The notes beneath the pieces are model-generated. The model saw only the letters and a program-made list of their open reading frames with translations, did no database searches and was not told the DNA's origin. Position numbers and translations under genes: made by a program. Shown here in pieces: positions 34,451 through 46,639 of a DNA stretch of 64,000 bases. How positions within the stretch are numbered: the first letter of the stretch is position 1; each line of letters starts with the position of its first letter. Origin of the DNA: Eucommia ulmoides (Eukaryota; Streptophyta; Magnoliopsida; Garryales; Eucommiaceae); NCBI GenBank assembly GCA_016647705.1, contig CM028333.1, positions 12,421,616-12,485,615 of the forward strand. Reading direction: 5' to 3'.

Positions 34451-35495
34451 TCCAAAAACCTTGGCATCGCGTCGACTACTATGATCGGTAGCTCGAAGTT
34501 GCCCTTGAAGCTACACCTGCTACTGTTCTGGAGAAAGCAACACTTATATTGTCCCTACACTCGTTGGTCTTGAGGTGATTTAGCCCGATCCGCAGGCTTT
34601 CGTATTTTCTTTATCTTTTTACCTTTCTCTTTTAACTGTCTAGGAGGGCTTCCATGTAACGTCTTTGGGCCTTTTGACACTTCAGTAAAATTGCTCTTTT
34701 TTCGATCTTTGCTTGTTGTGATCGAGTAGAATTCAACCCTTTAAAAATTTTCTATGATTTTAAGTAGCTTCTCATCAAAACGAACGTAAAATAATACATG
34801 GTCGGACTATACTATAGCAAACTGAGCAAGAAATCCAAATGAAAACTAATCAAAATCAAAAACTTGTGAAATTTATCCAAATTTTGATCCTGACTAGAGT
34901 CCCACACTTGTGTAAATTTTAAATAAGTTGTGTAAACTTCTACTCATATTCAATCACAACACTTTTACTTTGAAAGTTTCTTAGGTTTTACCCAGCCAAG
35001 ATGTTTGTAGGATAGGTTCGTGGTCGAGTTATTTGTCAATCGACCATGATTAGCGTGATTTCATTAGATTGAAAATAAGTCTTAAGTGTAGAGAAATTTT
35101 TGAGTATGTAGTAGAAACGGTAGATGTATAGAAAATAATCATAACATGTTTGTTAAGACGACCTCCTCTCACTAGCCCCTACTCAGGTAGTTTTGTTTTG
35201 GGACACACTTGAATATAAGAGTTGTTCCAGGAGGGTTTTTTGGGTCATCTCCGTACCACCCACATTTTGGAGGTTTGGGGTCGGCCGACGGAGTTAGTCC
35301 TAGTGTCCCAGTCAATCACTCCATCCTGTTCAATTAAGACTGAACAGGTGCAAATAGACAATGTTCATTCCTCATATGTAGAGTTAGTAGATTTTGCCCA
35401 CAACATAGTAGAATTTGTTTGAAGCAATAGTTTCGTTCATTGTAGAAGTTGAATACATTACTTTAGAAATATTTTGACAAGTAAATCTCACTAGT
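34451..35495. other. family H spacer between extra ORF and pol
   Basis: Non-coding interval equivalent to 51880-53340 of family E. The 66-codon frame at 35222 is not recognised. Confidence 0.4.
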
Positions 35496-35499
35496 AGTA

Positions 35500-36004
35500 A
35501 TTCTTTAAACCTTCACCATTCCAAGGATTACATGGAAATTGTCCTTCCATATTCTCTAGCTCGTTGGCCACTGGTCGGATAATCTTGGTGACCTTGTAAG
35601 GTCCTCCTAGTTGGGTCCGAGCTTACCTTCAGCTCGATCCTTTGTAGTAATAGAAACTTTGCGAAGAACTAAGTCTTCTTCGAATGGTCGGATTTTTACC
35701 CTTCTGTTCTAGTACCGAGCCACTAAATGATTGCAACCTGATTGTCGAATCTGAGATTTTTCTCATTTATCTTCTAGTAGGTCGAAAGTTGATAGCCAAC
35801 TCAATGTCATTCTACTCAATGTAGTAGAGCGTAATCCTCATCGTCGGCATCCCAATCTCCATGGGCACGACGACCGCGGTCCTGAATGCCATAGGAAATT
35901 GAGGTTTCCCCGTCAAGATCCTAGAAGTGGTATGGTAAGCCTAGAGGACTAATGGCAAGTCTTTGACCCATTTGGACATGGATTTGTCAAACTGGGGTCT
36001 TCAA
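35500..36004 (-). pseudogene. family H integrase, C-terminal part
   Basis: Minus-strand pieces read DKSMSKWVKDLPLVL, AYHTTSR, GKPQFPMAF and EIGMPTMRI, then, near 35600-35500, the end of gypsy pol (GPYKVTKI-like and W/G-rich tail). This is the order of the integrase core end and C-terminal domain in Tat-type elements. Stops and frame changes are present. It is separated from the N-terminal part (37456-37795) by a foreign insert that also replaced roughly 100 codons including catalytic positions. Confidence 0.7.
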
Positions 36005-37455
36005 GTTGTGCAAGATCGTTCTATTAGTAATTTGATTTGCTAATCGTTCTCAATTTTATACTAAATTTTCACCTTTAATCTATATTTTTATAGTGTTTTT
36101 ATTAATTTTTAAGTAGTAATAATATAATTTATTATTTTTGTAGGAATAAAGTCTAGAATAAAGAAACAAAAAGAAATTGGCGAAGAAAATAGACAAAAGG
36201 GACTAAAAAGGGAAGAGAAAACAACAAGATCCGCGAATCAACTATTGACATGGCCCACAACCCACTAGCCCAAGCCCGTTTACCCAAGCTGGGTCTATCC
36301 GTTACAAATTAGAGAATTTGGGGCCTTTATGGCTAGAAAATGCAAAAGGAAAATAAAAAGATTCAGCAGTAAGCATGGACAGAACATATTCATTAGTTTT
36401 TTTTTTCTCATTATATTTTTGGAGAGTTTATTACTTTTTCATTTGGTTTTTCCTTAAGACTTGCTCGACATTTGGTTTCTCTCGGCTGGATTTTTCCTGC
36501 GGAGATTTTTCCACTATTTTTGGTTGACCAACTTTTGGGAAGAACAACTCCATGAACGGCTAAGTCTTTAACCGAGTTAGGTTGTATCTGTTCTAAATTA
36601 TCTTAATATTTCTTTCATTTCTTGATTTATTTTATTTGTGTGTAAGATTGTAAACAAGAATTTGGTCTTAAATATTTGTTTGAATAAATTTACATTCTAA
36701 ATTATCTTGTAGAAATTTGGATTTGAATCTATTTGTATCTATAATGTTAAATCTAGTGTTTGTGGTTTAGATCTAATAGCTTTACAATCAGTGTCTATTG
36801 GAATTGATACGGTTTAATAGGATGGGTTATGCTTAGGGATTGATTCATCATAAATTAGTAGGAATCAAATCCTGAAAATAGTTCATACCATTTAAACGGT
36901 CAATTAACTGATATATTTAATAGGTTGGACTATGCTTAGGGAATGGTTCACCATAGATTAGGAACCGAATCTCGAAGATAGTCCATGCCGATTAAACGAT
37001 CATACTTTCGTTGTAATTTTTCTTGTAGTTGAATTACTTCATAATGTGCAGAATAAAAAATAGATAAAGAAGTGAACACATTAGGATAGTTGATGAACAA
37101 ATACATGCCTTCAACCCAGTCAATTATCATTTTGTATTTTAATTTAAATAGTTTTCTATTTTAACAATTAAAAGCCCAAACTCGAATTTCCATAATCCAA
37201 TCGAAAAATAAGAAAATGATTAATTATTACAATCCAATCCCTATGATTCGACACCCGTACTTAAGCATATTATATTACAATATTTTGTGCCTAAATTGGG
37301 TATTATATTTAAGTGATCACTTGTCAACTGGATTGAGGATGTCTAGGAGTGGACATTCGATACTGAATCCCGACGTCTTTGCAGAGATTTTTAAATAGGG
37401 TGAAATCAAATCGCTTATTATTCTACTTTGGATACCGAACCAATAGATTATTTGT
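36005..37455. mobile_element. unidentified insert in family H integrase, LTR-like
   Basis: About 1.45 kb, non-coding. It has a tandem duplication with a period of about 103 bp (TTATGCTTAGGGATTG near 36828 and CTATGCTTAGGGAATG near 36931). A CCTATGATTCGACACCCGTACTT block near 37240 resembles late LTR sequence of Athila/Tat-type elements. No clear ends or target duplication. Confidence 0.45.
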
Positions 37456-37795
37456 TTTCATGAAAAAACTATTTATTTTCACATCAGTGATCTTGGCAAC
37501 AACTTCGGTTTCGACCTACTTCGTGAAGTAGTCGATTGCCACGACCATGAACTTTTTTTCCGCAACAACGATGGAAAATAATCCCAGTTTGTCGACTCTC
37601 CATTGAGCAAATGTCCATGGATCAACTATTGGCGTATGGTCGATTGCAAGTGAATTTATAGGCAGACCATGTCTCTAGCATTTGTCACATCTTTTCACAA
37701 GGTCTCTAGAATCTTCATTAATCGTGTCCAGAAATAACCCTACCTCAGGGCTTTTTTGGTCTGGGATTGTCCTCCCGAGTGACTTCTACAAATGC
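37456..37795 (-). pseudogene. family H integrase, zinc-binding and early core
   Basis: Minus-strand frames contain HSGGQSQTKKALR (37792), GYFWTR, then LVKRCDKC completing the HHCC zinc-binding module. These are followed by WTFAQWRVDKLG and MVVAIDYF, the start of the catalytic core. They align with the same module in family E (HSGGRSMVHKLIRHGYFW, NKCDKC). At least three frame or stop defects exist. It stops at 37795 against a LINE fragment, so reverse transcriptase and RNase H are not present. Confidence 0.7.
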
Positions 37796-39160
37796 ATTCA
37801 TTTTTCCAGGGATAAAACTACATTGGTAGGGCCAACAATGTCTTTGAGCAAAGGCGTTAATCTAGTAACAAGAATTTTTGTAACAAGTTCATAAGGTATG
37901 TTGTATAGACTAATAGGTCTAAATTGACTGATTAACTCAGGGTTGATCCACTATAGGTATTAAGGCAATCAACATCTTATCATTCTCGGTAGGCATGGAC
38001 TTAAAAAAATATGATTTGATAGCAATCTGAGCCAGGAGCCTTCAAGTCTTTCATGGGTTTAAGGGTGTCCTTGATATCAAAATGGTGAGGTTCCCTATTT
38101 AAATTACAATATTCCATATCATCAAGCCAAAGGTGGGTGTCGTTTTGGGCAGGCAAATAATGAAAATGCTAGTCTTTCCTGAATAATTCAAAGGAAGTAT
38201 TCCTGAATATGGCTTCTGATTTATTGAGACTCTTTAATAAAGTTGTTGTTAGTATCCTTAAGAGGGACAATTATATTTCTTCTCCTGCATTGGATAGCAG
38301 TGAGATGAAAAAATCTATTATTTTTATTTCTTAGAGAGAGCCACAAGATCTAAGATTTTTGGTACCAATATATATCTTGCTACCTAAGGATAGAACTGTG
38401 TTATGTTTGTAGATCTGATTCCAGTTCATCAAAGAATTTAGAAAAATTATATTTGTGCTCTTTGAATTCCTTTTAGCCGAGCAAGAATGCCACTTTTCCT
38501 TTTGAAGATATTACCAAAAATGTCTTTATGCTATTTTTTTTTTTACAACATTGGTAAAATTGTCCAAGTGAGATTCAAGTCGCTTTTAATCCCAAGAATC
38601 CTCAAGAAGATTTTGAAGCCAGAGTGGGTTAATCACATATTCAAAGCAGAAAGATTTAACTACAATTGGAATCCACTTATGCCCAAAACATATATATTTA
38701 AAAGAGAGTGATCGTAGTACATACATAGAAGGTTTTCAACCATGACATTAGGGGAGGAAGGAGCAACAATCTTCGTTGACCATAACTTTGTCCAGTCTTT
38801 TGTTGATTTTGAATATGTTTTTATTCGTCCCCGACCAGATCATTCGCATATCATTCGCTCTCAGGTCAACGCAGATCACAATCATTCACATTCAAGTTGA
38901 ATCTATTGATTCTGATCAGATTAGAGGAGTTGCAAGAACTCGATTTTTCACTCTACGTATCAATATCATTAAAGTCCTCCACTGCGAGCCAAGGTGAGTC
39001 ATTGCTCTAGGAAATATTCCTAAGCTCCCTCCAAAACCACTCCTCCTCTCCCTCAAGTTATGATTGGCGTAAACTATCGAAAGGACCCAATCTTCGAAGT
39101 CGTTGTTACTAACCTTAGTATCCATAACTTGGATATTGATGGATAACTCTTGGACTGTAA
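37796..39160 (-). pseudogene. L1-type LINE fragment (endonuclease and reverse transcriptase)
   Basis: Minus-strand order: DWVLSIVYANHN then PWLAVEDFNDI (39090-38950), matching the C-terminal half of an L1 apurinic-type endonuclease (usual PWLVxGDFND). Next come linker motifs WYQKS, ILWLSLRNKNNRFFH and LKDTN (38380-38250). Last come the reverse transcriptase entry RPISLYNIPYELVTKILVTR (near 37900), LLKDIVGPT and an FIPGK-like end. Many stops. Truncated at both sides: the N-terminal endonuclease and everything after early reverse transcriptase are absent, with no poly-A tail. Confidence 0.8.
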
Positions 39161-39757
39161 TTTTGTAAGAGATTTACCACATCTTTATACCTCCCGCGTA
39201 CCTTGCAGATCAGGTGATTTGTTATTTTTATTTTGTTTTATGGTAAAATATATCCGGACTAGTTTATACGCACCTTAACTAATCACATTTTTTTAACAAT
39301 TTTAAGGGCATATTCTTTCATATTTTTCGGGTGTATTTAGTATTAAATTCAAATTTAATTTTTAAATTATTCTTTAAAAAGTCAAATTTTCGTTAACAAA
39401 GCAGGGGAACACCTCCCCCACTAACACTTTTTTGCTATTGAAATTGGGGAACCTAACACCCAATAAGAAATCAAAGTAAATTTTAATTTTATTAATATTT
39501 GTGCAAATTTACTGAAATTGTGCCTTCCACGTGCTTTTGACTTAGTATACTATTTAGTAAAAGTTTCACAATCATGTTTAACGGCCTTGTTCCATGCCTT
39601 TCCTGCCCCTTCTTTTGGGAACCATACAAAATAGAAACAATTAAATGTATAAAAAATTTACAAAAAGAGCAATAATGATGAGAAACAGAATTTGAATTTG
39701 AAAGAATTTCTTAGTCAAAACATGCGATGTATATCATTAAATTAAATTAAAAAAAAA

Positions 39758-39790
<33 letters not shown>

Positions 39791-41040
39791 TTATGAAAAA
39801 AAAAAAAAAAGGAAATAATATTTGTTTTAGTGGAAAGATGATGGATAAGAAGAAGAAAAAAAAAATTGTTTGGCATGAATGAGAAAAAATATTTATATAT
39901 AAAGAAAAATTCACAATTTTTTAAATAATTTTTTTTTCACATTAATTTGGGAGAAAAATAAAGAAAAAGGAGGGAAGGTTTTTTAGAAAGAAAAATTGTA
40001 ATTATACTTGTGATAATAAAATTTTTAATTTATTTTTATAATATATAAGAGTAAGATAATAAATTACAATACAATGAATTATTTTTTCTTTTTCTTTTTT
40101 CCTAATCAAATAACATTAAAAAAAATAATTATATTTCATAATAAATAAAAATATTATCTTCTCATTTTTCTTTCTCTTTGCCTAATTAAGTTTGAATTTA
40201 AAAGAGAAACTATTACTCAAAAGATGCCTATTATCGTCTAATTCGCCATTCTTTTAAAAAAATTGAATTTCGAACTTAGCCAAACCCTAACCCTGTTTGG
40301 TTTGTAGTTTGAAAGTTGTTCTGTAGTGGGTGAAAAATCAATTTTCAAAATTACAAACCAAACATCTCATGTTGGATTATGGAACTTTGAAGCTTTCACA
40401 TGGATCCCAAATTCCACGAACAACCACCACGTGAATTGATGTAATTTTTTATCTCAAAAATCATATCTATTCGGTAGATATCCATTGAAAACTACACACA
40501 ATTTAAAATTCTCTATATAAATAAATATAGATATCATTATGGTTTCTAATCCTATCAAATTACAGAAAATTTGAATGTCTTGGTTAGTAAGCATAAATAT
40601 TATCGAAAAAAACTCTGGTAATGTTTTCCTTGCCAACAAGAGAAAAAACGAAAAAGGAGTTGTAAACGGATCTTTCAAATCCCAAAAAACACACTTCCCA
40701 TTTTAATATTTTCACATTAGTTTAGATGTCCTATTCAACCAATGCCATGCCATGGGAAACAAAGATCCAAAAAAACACATTTTGGAACAAGAAAAAAAAA
40801 ATGCCCTTTATCAGACACTTGGAATCAATCAAGAACATGCCCTGTCCTAATCGCATGTTTAATATAGTTAAACCAAATTCATTGGAAACTACGAAAGAAT
40901 TGCATAAAATAAAAGATTTCATAAACTAAGAATTCATTATACAATATTCTCAGTTTTCTGCATTACCAATTCTAATTCATGAATCTTCAAAATCTAAGAA
41001 ATTTGAAATCATAATCTACGTTGCCAATCGAATGAAAAAA
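39161..41040. other. AT-rich intergenic DNA with a (GA)n run
   Basis: No gene supported. Poly-A/(GA)n at 39750-39790. Short frames at 40454-40929 overlap each other on both strands and are low complexity. Confidence 0.55.
39750..39790. repeat. poly-A and (GA)n microsatellite
   Basis: 18 A residues followed by about eleven GA dinucleotides. Confidence 0.95.
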
Positions 41041-41097
41041 TTAAGGAGAAGATGAATTTCAACAATTATTGAGAGGGTTCTTGATCGGAATTTAACC

Positions 41098-41664
41098 TCA
41101 ATGTGAAGCGATTCCATCGAATCGAGAACCCACCGTCATCATCACCTTGAACTCCTCGAAACTGATCATACCATCGCCGTCGCAATCGACGCCGCTAATC
41201 ATCTTCCGGCACTCCGCCAACGAGCAATCCTCGCCGAGGCTCTTAAGGACGTTCTGCAATTCTTCCGCCGAAATCGAGCCGTTCTTGTCGATGTCGAAGA
41301 CGGAGAACGCCTCCCTCAGATTCTCCATCACCTCGTCGGAGTCTACGTCCTTGGTGTTCAACTCTATGAACTCGTTCAGATCGATGAACCCGTCGCCGTC
41401 GGCGTCCACCTCCTTGATCATGTTCCGGATCTCTTCTTCGGTCGCCGGGTACCCGAGGCTTCCCATGATCGACCCGAGCTCGGACGACGAGATCTTCCCG
41501 TCGCCGTTTACGTCAAATTTCCTGAAAACCTGTTCGAGTTCTTCCTCGATCCGTGCGCGAGAGCTCAGGGACGGAGATCTGGAGGTGACCGGCGTGGCGT
41601 TGCGGGAGCTGGAGACGGGAATGCGGTGCTTCCTTCGCCGATTGAAGAAGGATTTCAAACCCAT
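41098..41664 (-). CDS. calmodulin-like protein with four EF-hands
   Basis: A 188-residue, single-exon protein. Residues 1-36 are basic and Ser/Arg-rich (FFNRRRKHRIP), which could direct membrane or nuclear location. Four canonical 12-residue calcium loops follow: DVNGDGKISSSE (51-62), DADGDGFIDLNE (87-98), DIDKNGSISAEE (124-135) and DCDGDGMISFEE (160-171). All have Asp at position 1, Gly at 6 and Glu at 12, so all four should bind calcium. It is a sensor of the CML class, longer than calmodulin (149) because of the N-terminal extension. Base composition is GC-richer than the surroundings. The start is the first in-frame ATG; an AT-rich TATTTATA (minus, about 41882-41875) lies about 215 bp upstream. 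The 183-codon frame on the other strand is its shadow. Partner proteins cannot be read from sequence. Confidence 0.95.
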   Translation of the reverse strand: MGLKSFFNRRRKHRIPVSSSRNATPVTSRSPSLSSRARIEEELEQVFRKFDVNGDGKISSSELGSIMGSLGYPATEEEIRNMIKEVDADGDGFIDLNEFIELNTKDVDSDEVMENLREAFSVFDIDKNGSISAEELQNVLKSLGEDCSLAECRKMISGVDCDGDGMISFEEFKVMMTVGSRFDGIASH

Positions 41665-41699
41665 GGCGATCGAATTTTCCGGTGGGTTTGGAGTGTGAG

Positions 41700-44380
41700 T
41701 GAATCCAATATATATGAAAATGATTATGAATTTGAATGAATTAATCTAATCAAGAGAAACTTCTTGAGAAATTTAGGGAGAGATTATGGGAGGGGCGGTT
41801 AGGTTTTCAATCTTCAAATCAAATGAGGAAAAGGAGATAAAAAAGGAATTACAGACTCGGAATCCTTACTCTCCTATAAATAGATTTCATGACTAATCAT
41901 TTACAGGAACAATTATACTTTCCACCCTCTAAGTTTGACTCTATTTTTATATTTATCCACTAAGTCTGATATATTTCAATTTGAATCCTACAAGTATATA
42001 CTAAGGAATTCATGTGCACATGATATAATTCCATCAAGCTTAACTAAAGAGGTTCTTGGTGAACAGTTCAAGAACTTAAATTTTTTACCTATGCAATACA
42101 AATGGTATAGTAATTTTTATTAGAAGTCCACAATTATTGTACTATATGAAAGTCACTCTAATTTTTTTATTTAAAAAATTACAATATTTTTTATGGTATA
42201 CAGTGACTTTGAATTTTTGATTGAATTATCAGACTTTTAAAAAATTATTGCATCGAGTGAGTTAGATAAATAAGTAAATTATACTTATTTTCTCTAAATA
42301 ATTGTGTACTTTGAGTTTGTACGTAAATTCAGTTGTGAAGGAGGGGAGGTTGATTTCTAATTATTATATATATATTAGGGCTTCAATTGAGAGAAAAAGA
42401 AAATAAGAGACATATTTGCAATATTACAAAAACTATAACGTACCATAGACCAACGTTTATAGTAATTATAATAAGATCTTTTCGCACTTTTTACCCCCTG
42501 ATATGTTGGATAAATCCTACTTTAGTCCCCATACTTTCAATTTAAACACATTAAATATTTAAATATTTAAATCGTATCAAGTCAGTCCTTCTATTATTTT
42601 TATGGCAGAAATTAGCCATGTGTCAAATACAGAATCATCCACATTAATAAATTTTATCATAAAAATAACGAAATGATTGACTTGACATAATTTGAATTCT
42701 TTAAAATTCAATAAGTTCAAAGAGTAGGGGCTAATATGAACTTTATCTAAAGTTTTAGGGGCGCAAAGGTATAATAATATTAACAATATATTTTGTTCTC
42801 TTGCTAGCGTGATTACACATTTGCACGATTCTGCTTCGTTAGGCGGTGGAGCACGTCCGTACCGCGTGTCCTTCGTGTAAATGAATAATAAAAATACAAT
42901 AGGAGAATTAGTCATTTGTCCCCCAATAACACATAATTTGCATTTTGACCTAATTAAGTTTTAAATTTCCATTTTTGCCTAATCAAAGGTTAATTAAGAT
43001 ATTCTCTATATATTTTGTTTTAAATACTTACATGTTTTCGATTTGAATCAACAAATCCTTTTCATATTATTAATTTGTGAGTTGTATTCTAAATTCAAAT
43101 TCATATTCATAAGGATTACATGTTATAGTCAACACGTATTTTTAATGTAATTGATATTTCAACACTTTTACAAAAGATATTTTGCTGCTCATATTTCAAC
43201 ACGTGCTTCTAACATTTGCTAATATACTAGATATTTCACCACGACAAATAATATTTTGTTATGTTATACTCAATATAGGAATTCCAAAATATTATATTCC
43301 ACATGAGTTTTATATTTTAATATTCAAATAATAGAAAAAACTTTCAATATTTATCACGTTGAATGTAACATTTGTAAAAAGAAGCAAAAAATATTTGAAT
43401 CTAGTATAAAGCTCATGAATTTATTTCATTTTGTTATAACATCAAATTCAAAATATTTTGAAAACCTTCCCAAAATAGGCAAACATGGTATTGTTTCTTG
43501 GATCTCAGTATTTAATTTAATATGCTTTTATTATTTCTGGATTTTAATGCATTTTGAATGTAATAAAGTTGTTTTTATGTCATGGGATCGTCAATGTTAA
43601 TTTAAAAGTAAATTATTCTTTAATTTCTAAAAATACATCATCGATTATAGAAATTCTTGATTTTAAAATAAACTATTGTGGGTTAGAAGGGATTATTGTA
43701 CACGAGTGAAAGAAGCATGAAAACATAATATGATTTTTAAGAGTTTAAATTTTGTTTTTTGTTTTTTTATAAACTATCTTTTACCAATGTATAAAATTAA
43801 GACATATTTTACATTTGAAATATTTTTTACTATTGAATGGTTGGAGATATTTTCAATCTTTTATTTAAATTTTATTGATAAACAAAATAACAAACTCTCA
43901 ATAAAATGTCTTTTTTTTTGTATATCGAAGATTGAGTGAGGTTCCTCAATAAAATGTCTTTTAATGATTATGCATTTGAACTAACTATAATATATTCAAA
44001 AATAATGTATTTTATTATAAATTAGTACTTTCAAACAGGAGATATGTATATTTGTACATCTACAATATAAAAAAATAGCGCGTAGCATATTTTTGTACAT
44101 ATTTTGAAGACGTACATATTTTACCTACCTATTTTAATGAACAATTTAAAAAAATCTCTTACAATACTTTCACAATTTTCTATTCCATTCCTTAAAACTT
44201 TTCATTCTCTCAAATTCTAACTAGGTAAACTAAGGAGTATTCTTTGAACCATGATTTCATTAATGTAGACATGCTAGCCAATAATTACGCTATATTTTTT
44301 CGGTGCTACCCTATTTGCTCCATTAAATCTCCACATGTAGTTGAGTTCACGTGTGTTGTATGTTTTTTTCATATGTACCC
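41700..44380. other. AT-rich intergenic DNA
   Basis: CML promoter and leader region to about 41900, then AT-rich sequence. No gene is supported; frames at 42577, 43415 and 43730 are low complexity. Confidence 0.5.
42485..42775. mobile_element. possible fold-back MITE
   Basis: Left end TTTTACCCCCTGATATG...TTTAGTCCCCATACTTTC and, inverted, the right end GCGCCCCTAAAACTTT...ATTAGCCCCTACTCTTTG are imperfect inverted copies over about 55 bp. This 'TTAGTCCCC-ACTTTC' style is common in MULE-type MITEs. No target duplication was found. Confidence 0.4.
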
Positions 44381-44384
44381 ATTT

Positions 44385-44675
44385 AATTTCTATTGATTAT
44401 TGGACAAACTTTAACAATTTTCATTCAACTTTGTAATCACAAACTCTTTGTAGGGATGTGGATGAATCGGAATATGATTTGAATCTCCGCAATGTTGCAA
44501 CCGCAAAAAAAAAAATTGGTATTAGTATCTTTCTCTTGATTATCGAACAAACTTTGACGATTTTATTCTATTTAGTAATCATTGACTCTTTGTAAGGATG
44601 TCGATGAATCGAAATATGATTTGAATTTGGACAACGTCACAACCGCAAGAGAAAGATTAGTATTATTATCTTTTT
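44385..44675. repeat. 140-bp tandem duplication
   Basis: ATATGATTTGAAT followed by CAACCGCAA occurs at about 44473 and 44613. The flanking GGACAAACTTTAACAATTTT and GAACAAACTTTGACGATTTT are also duplicated. Confidence 0.7.
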
Positions 44676-44734
44676 TATGAAATTGAGATTGTACAGAGGC
44701 TATACTGAAACTGAAAGAAAAACTTAGTTCAGTC

Positions 44735-45905
44735 ATAACTACAACAAACATCAAGTTTCATCGAATTTCAGGAATATAAAGAACATCATGGAAAAACATG
44801 GTACGTCCAAAACATATATTAATTGGTAGATTCCAATTCCTATCACATCTTCGCTAGTGTTATTTCCCATGTAAATTCGTTGACTCCCAAATAGAATTCG
44901 GCAATATACTCAATGAACCCTACTCGATTTTTTATGACGTGTCACGTTGCTCCAGTATCTACAATCCAATCAGAGGATAAATGAGCAACCAAGACATGAT
45001 TGCACACATACGCATCATTTTGAAAAATAGAGTTGGTTTGTACCTTCTTCGGCTTAGTGCATTCACAAGCGAAATAACCAACTTTATCGTAGTTGTAGCA
45101 CTTCGGTTTAGACTTGTCTCTTTTTTCCTCTTCGCTTGACTTTATGATTTTTTGCCCTTTCTCTTTTTATGAACAGATCCACCTACTCCTCCTTATCGTA
45201 TTTTATCCTGCCACTTTCAATTGGACCCAAATGTCTGGCAATAGCTAGACGTAGCAACGAATATAGAAGTATTGTCTTTTACCTCCAATCTTTCTATCTC
45301 CAATTTCAAATGACATTGTAATGGGGTAAAAGTTTTGATAGTTTTATTGTGCGTCATTGTAAGCTTTATTTGCTCCCAAGAATTAGGCAAAGATTGAAGC
45401 ACTGCCAAGATATGTTGCTCATCAGATAAGTTGTTACCAACTGCCTTTAGGTCGCATATCATAGCCGATATTTTCCAAAGATGCTCAACCTTCTTAGAGA
45501 CATCTCATAAGTTTCAAATTTAAGCGTCAAGACTCGCAATCCAGTTGTTGATGTAGTTGCAAATGCCAACTTCAATGTATTTTACATCTCTAGTGTGGTG
45601 CTACAACCTTTATAATTACCAATTAGATCATCGTGTATATAGTTTAACATAGTGAATCTTGCACTATGATCTTTCTTGACCTAATTTTGATAATTTTCCG
45701 TCTCACTCTAATGTTGGGCAGATATACCTTTTGGAGGTGATTCCATATTATGTGTCAATGTTTTCAGATCCTCTCGCTTATTTAGGAGATATTGGATCTT
45801 ATGATATCAAATATCATAGTTATCCCCATCCAATTTCTCAACTTTAGTAAGGTCCACCACTATATTCATCAAACTCATTTCACTACATTTTATACATGTT
45901 ACAAT
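44735..45905 (-). pseudogene. Ty1/copia gag-protease fragment
   Basis: Minus-strand order is that of copia polyproteins. N-terminal VVDLTKVEKLDGDNY (45860) is followed by the gag core MICDLKAVGNNLSDEQHILA and LQSLPNSWEQIKLTMTHN (45462-45340). A decayed zinc knuckle CYNYDKVGYFACEC (45090) has lost one Cys and the His. The protease site is WIVDTGAT (44960), with catalytic D-T-G intact. Gag-pre-integrase follows (GNNTSEDVIGIG, then HDVLYIPEI near 44790). A stop follows the DTG motif directly and others are scattered. Integrase and reverse transcriptase are absent. Confidence 0.85.
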
Positions 45906-46630
45906 ATTAGCACAAACTAATTATTTTGCCGCAGTAATCGAGTCTAAAAAATAATGCATAGCTCCATAGTACAAGATCAAAAATTTTGATATGCTCATAA
46001 TCATCTCCTTCATTTATAGATCTAGATATCATTTTAGATACATTATGCTCAAAATAAAAATAAAGAAAACATATTGCAACTCAATATTGCCTACAAATTT
46101 AACTTCATGCTATTCCAAATAAATGTGATATTTATACCAAATTAAAAACTTGAAGTTTTACATATAATTTATGTTCATAATTAAATAATATCAAATTTCA
46201 TGGCATGGTATACAATATAATTTATGTACTATAACTTAAAAATATTAAATAAATCATTATTTTTAAACTATTAGATACATGTATGTGTGGTAAGATATTA
46301 TGTCCTAATTTTGGAGGTTTTGGGTTCAATTCTTTGACTGGCACCTTTTACATTAATTATTATGGATTATTAACAAATAGTGTGACAAAGTAAACGTATT
46401 GGTGCATTGACATAGCGGTTGCTAGGTGTTGTTTTATATCCAGAAGGCTCATGTTGATTCCCTTTAGGCATGTTTTTCGAGTTTAAGAAACATATGTTTT
46501 AAGTAACACGCGTCCTTCAAGTTTGGTTGTTATGCGCCGTCGAGATCTGCGAAATTGGTGTTGAATGAAGTATTTGAGTAAGGTTCGTGTAGTTTGCACA
46601 ACCTAGACATTACATTTAGTTATTGTTTGT
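45906..46630. other. AT-rich DNA, no feature seen
   Basis: No coding or repeat feature that I can support. An A-run occurs at 46636-46654. Confidence 0.45.
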
Positions 46631-46639
46631 TTGGAAAAA

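Noticed and set aside
36948-37130. Possible host gene in the integrase insert
   Set aside because: Only short frames, with a tandem duplication and LTR-like blocks; no domain.
41147-41698. 183-codon open frame on the plus strand
   Set aside because: Antisense shadow of the four-EF-hand gene; Ser/Pro-rich low-information protein produced by the GC-rich codons of the real frame.
42577-42915. 112-codon minus-strand frame
   Set aside because: Overlaps a fold-back MITE-like block and resembles no known family.
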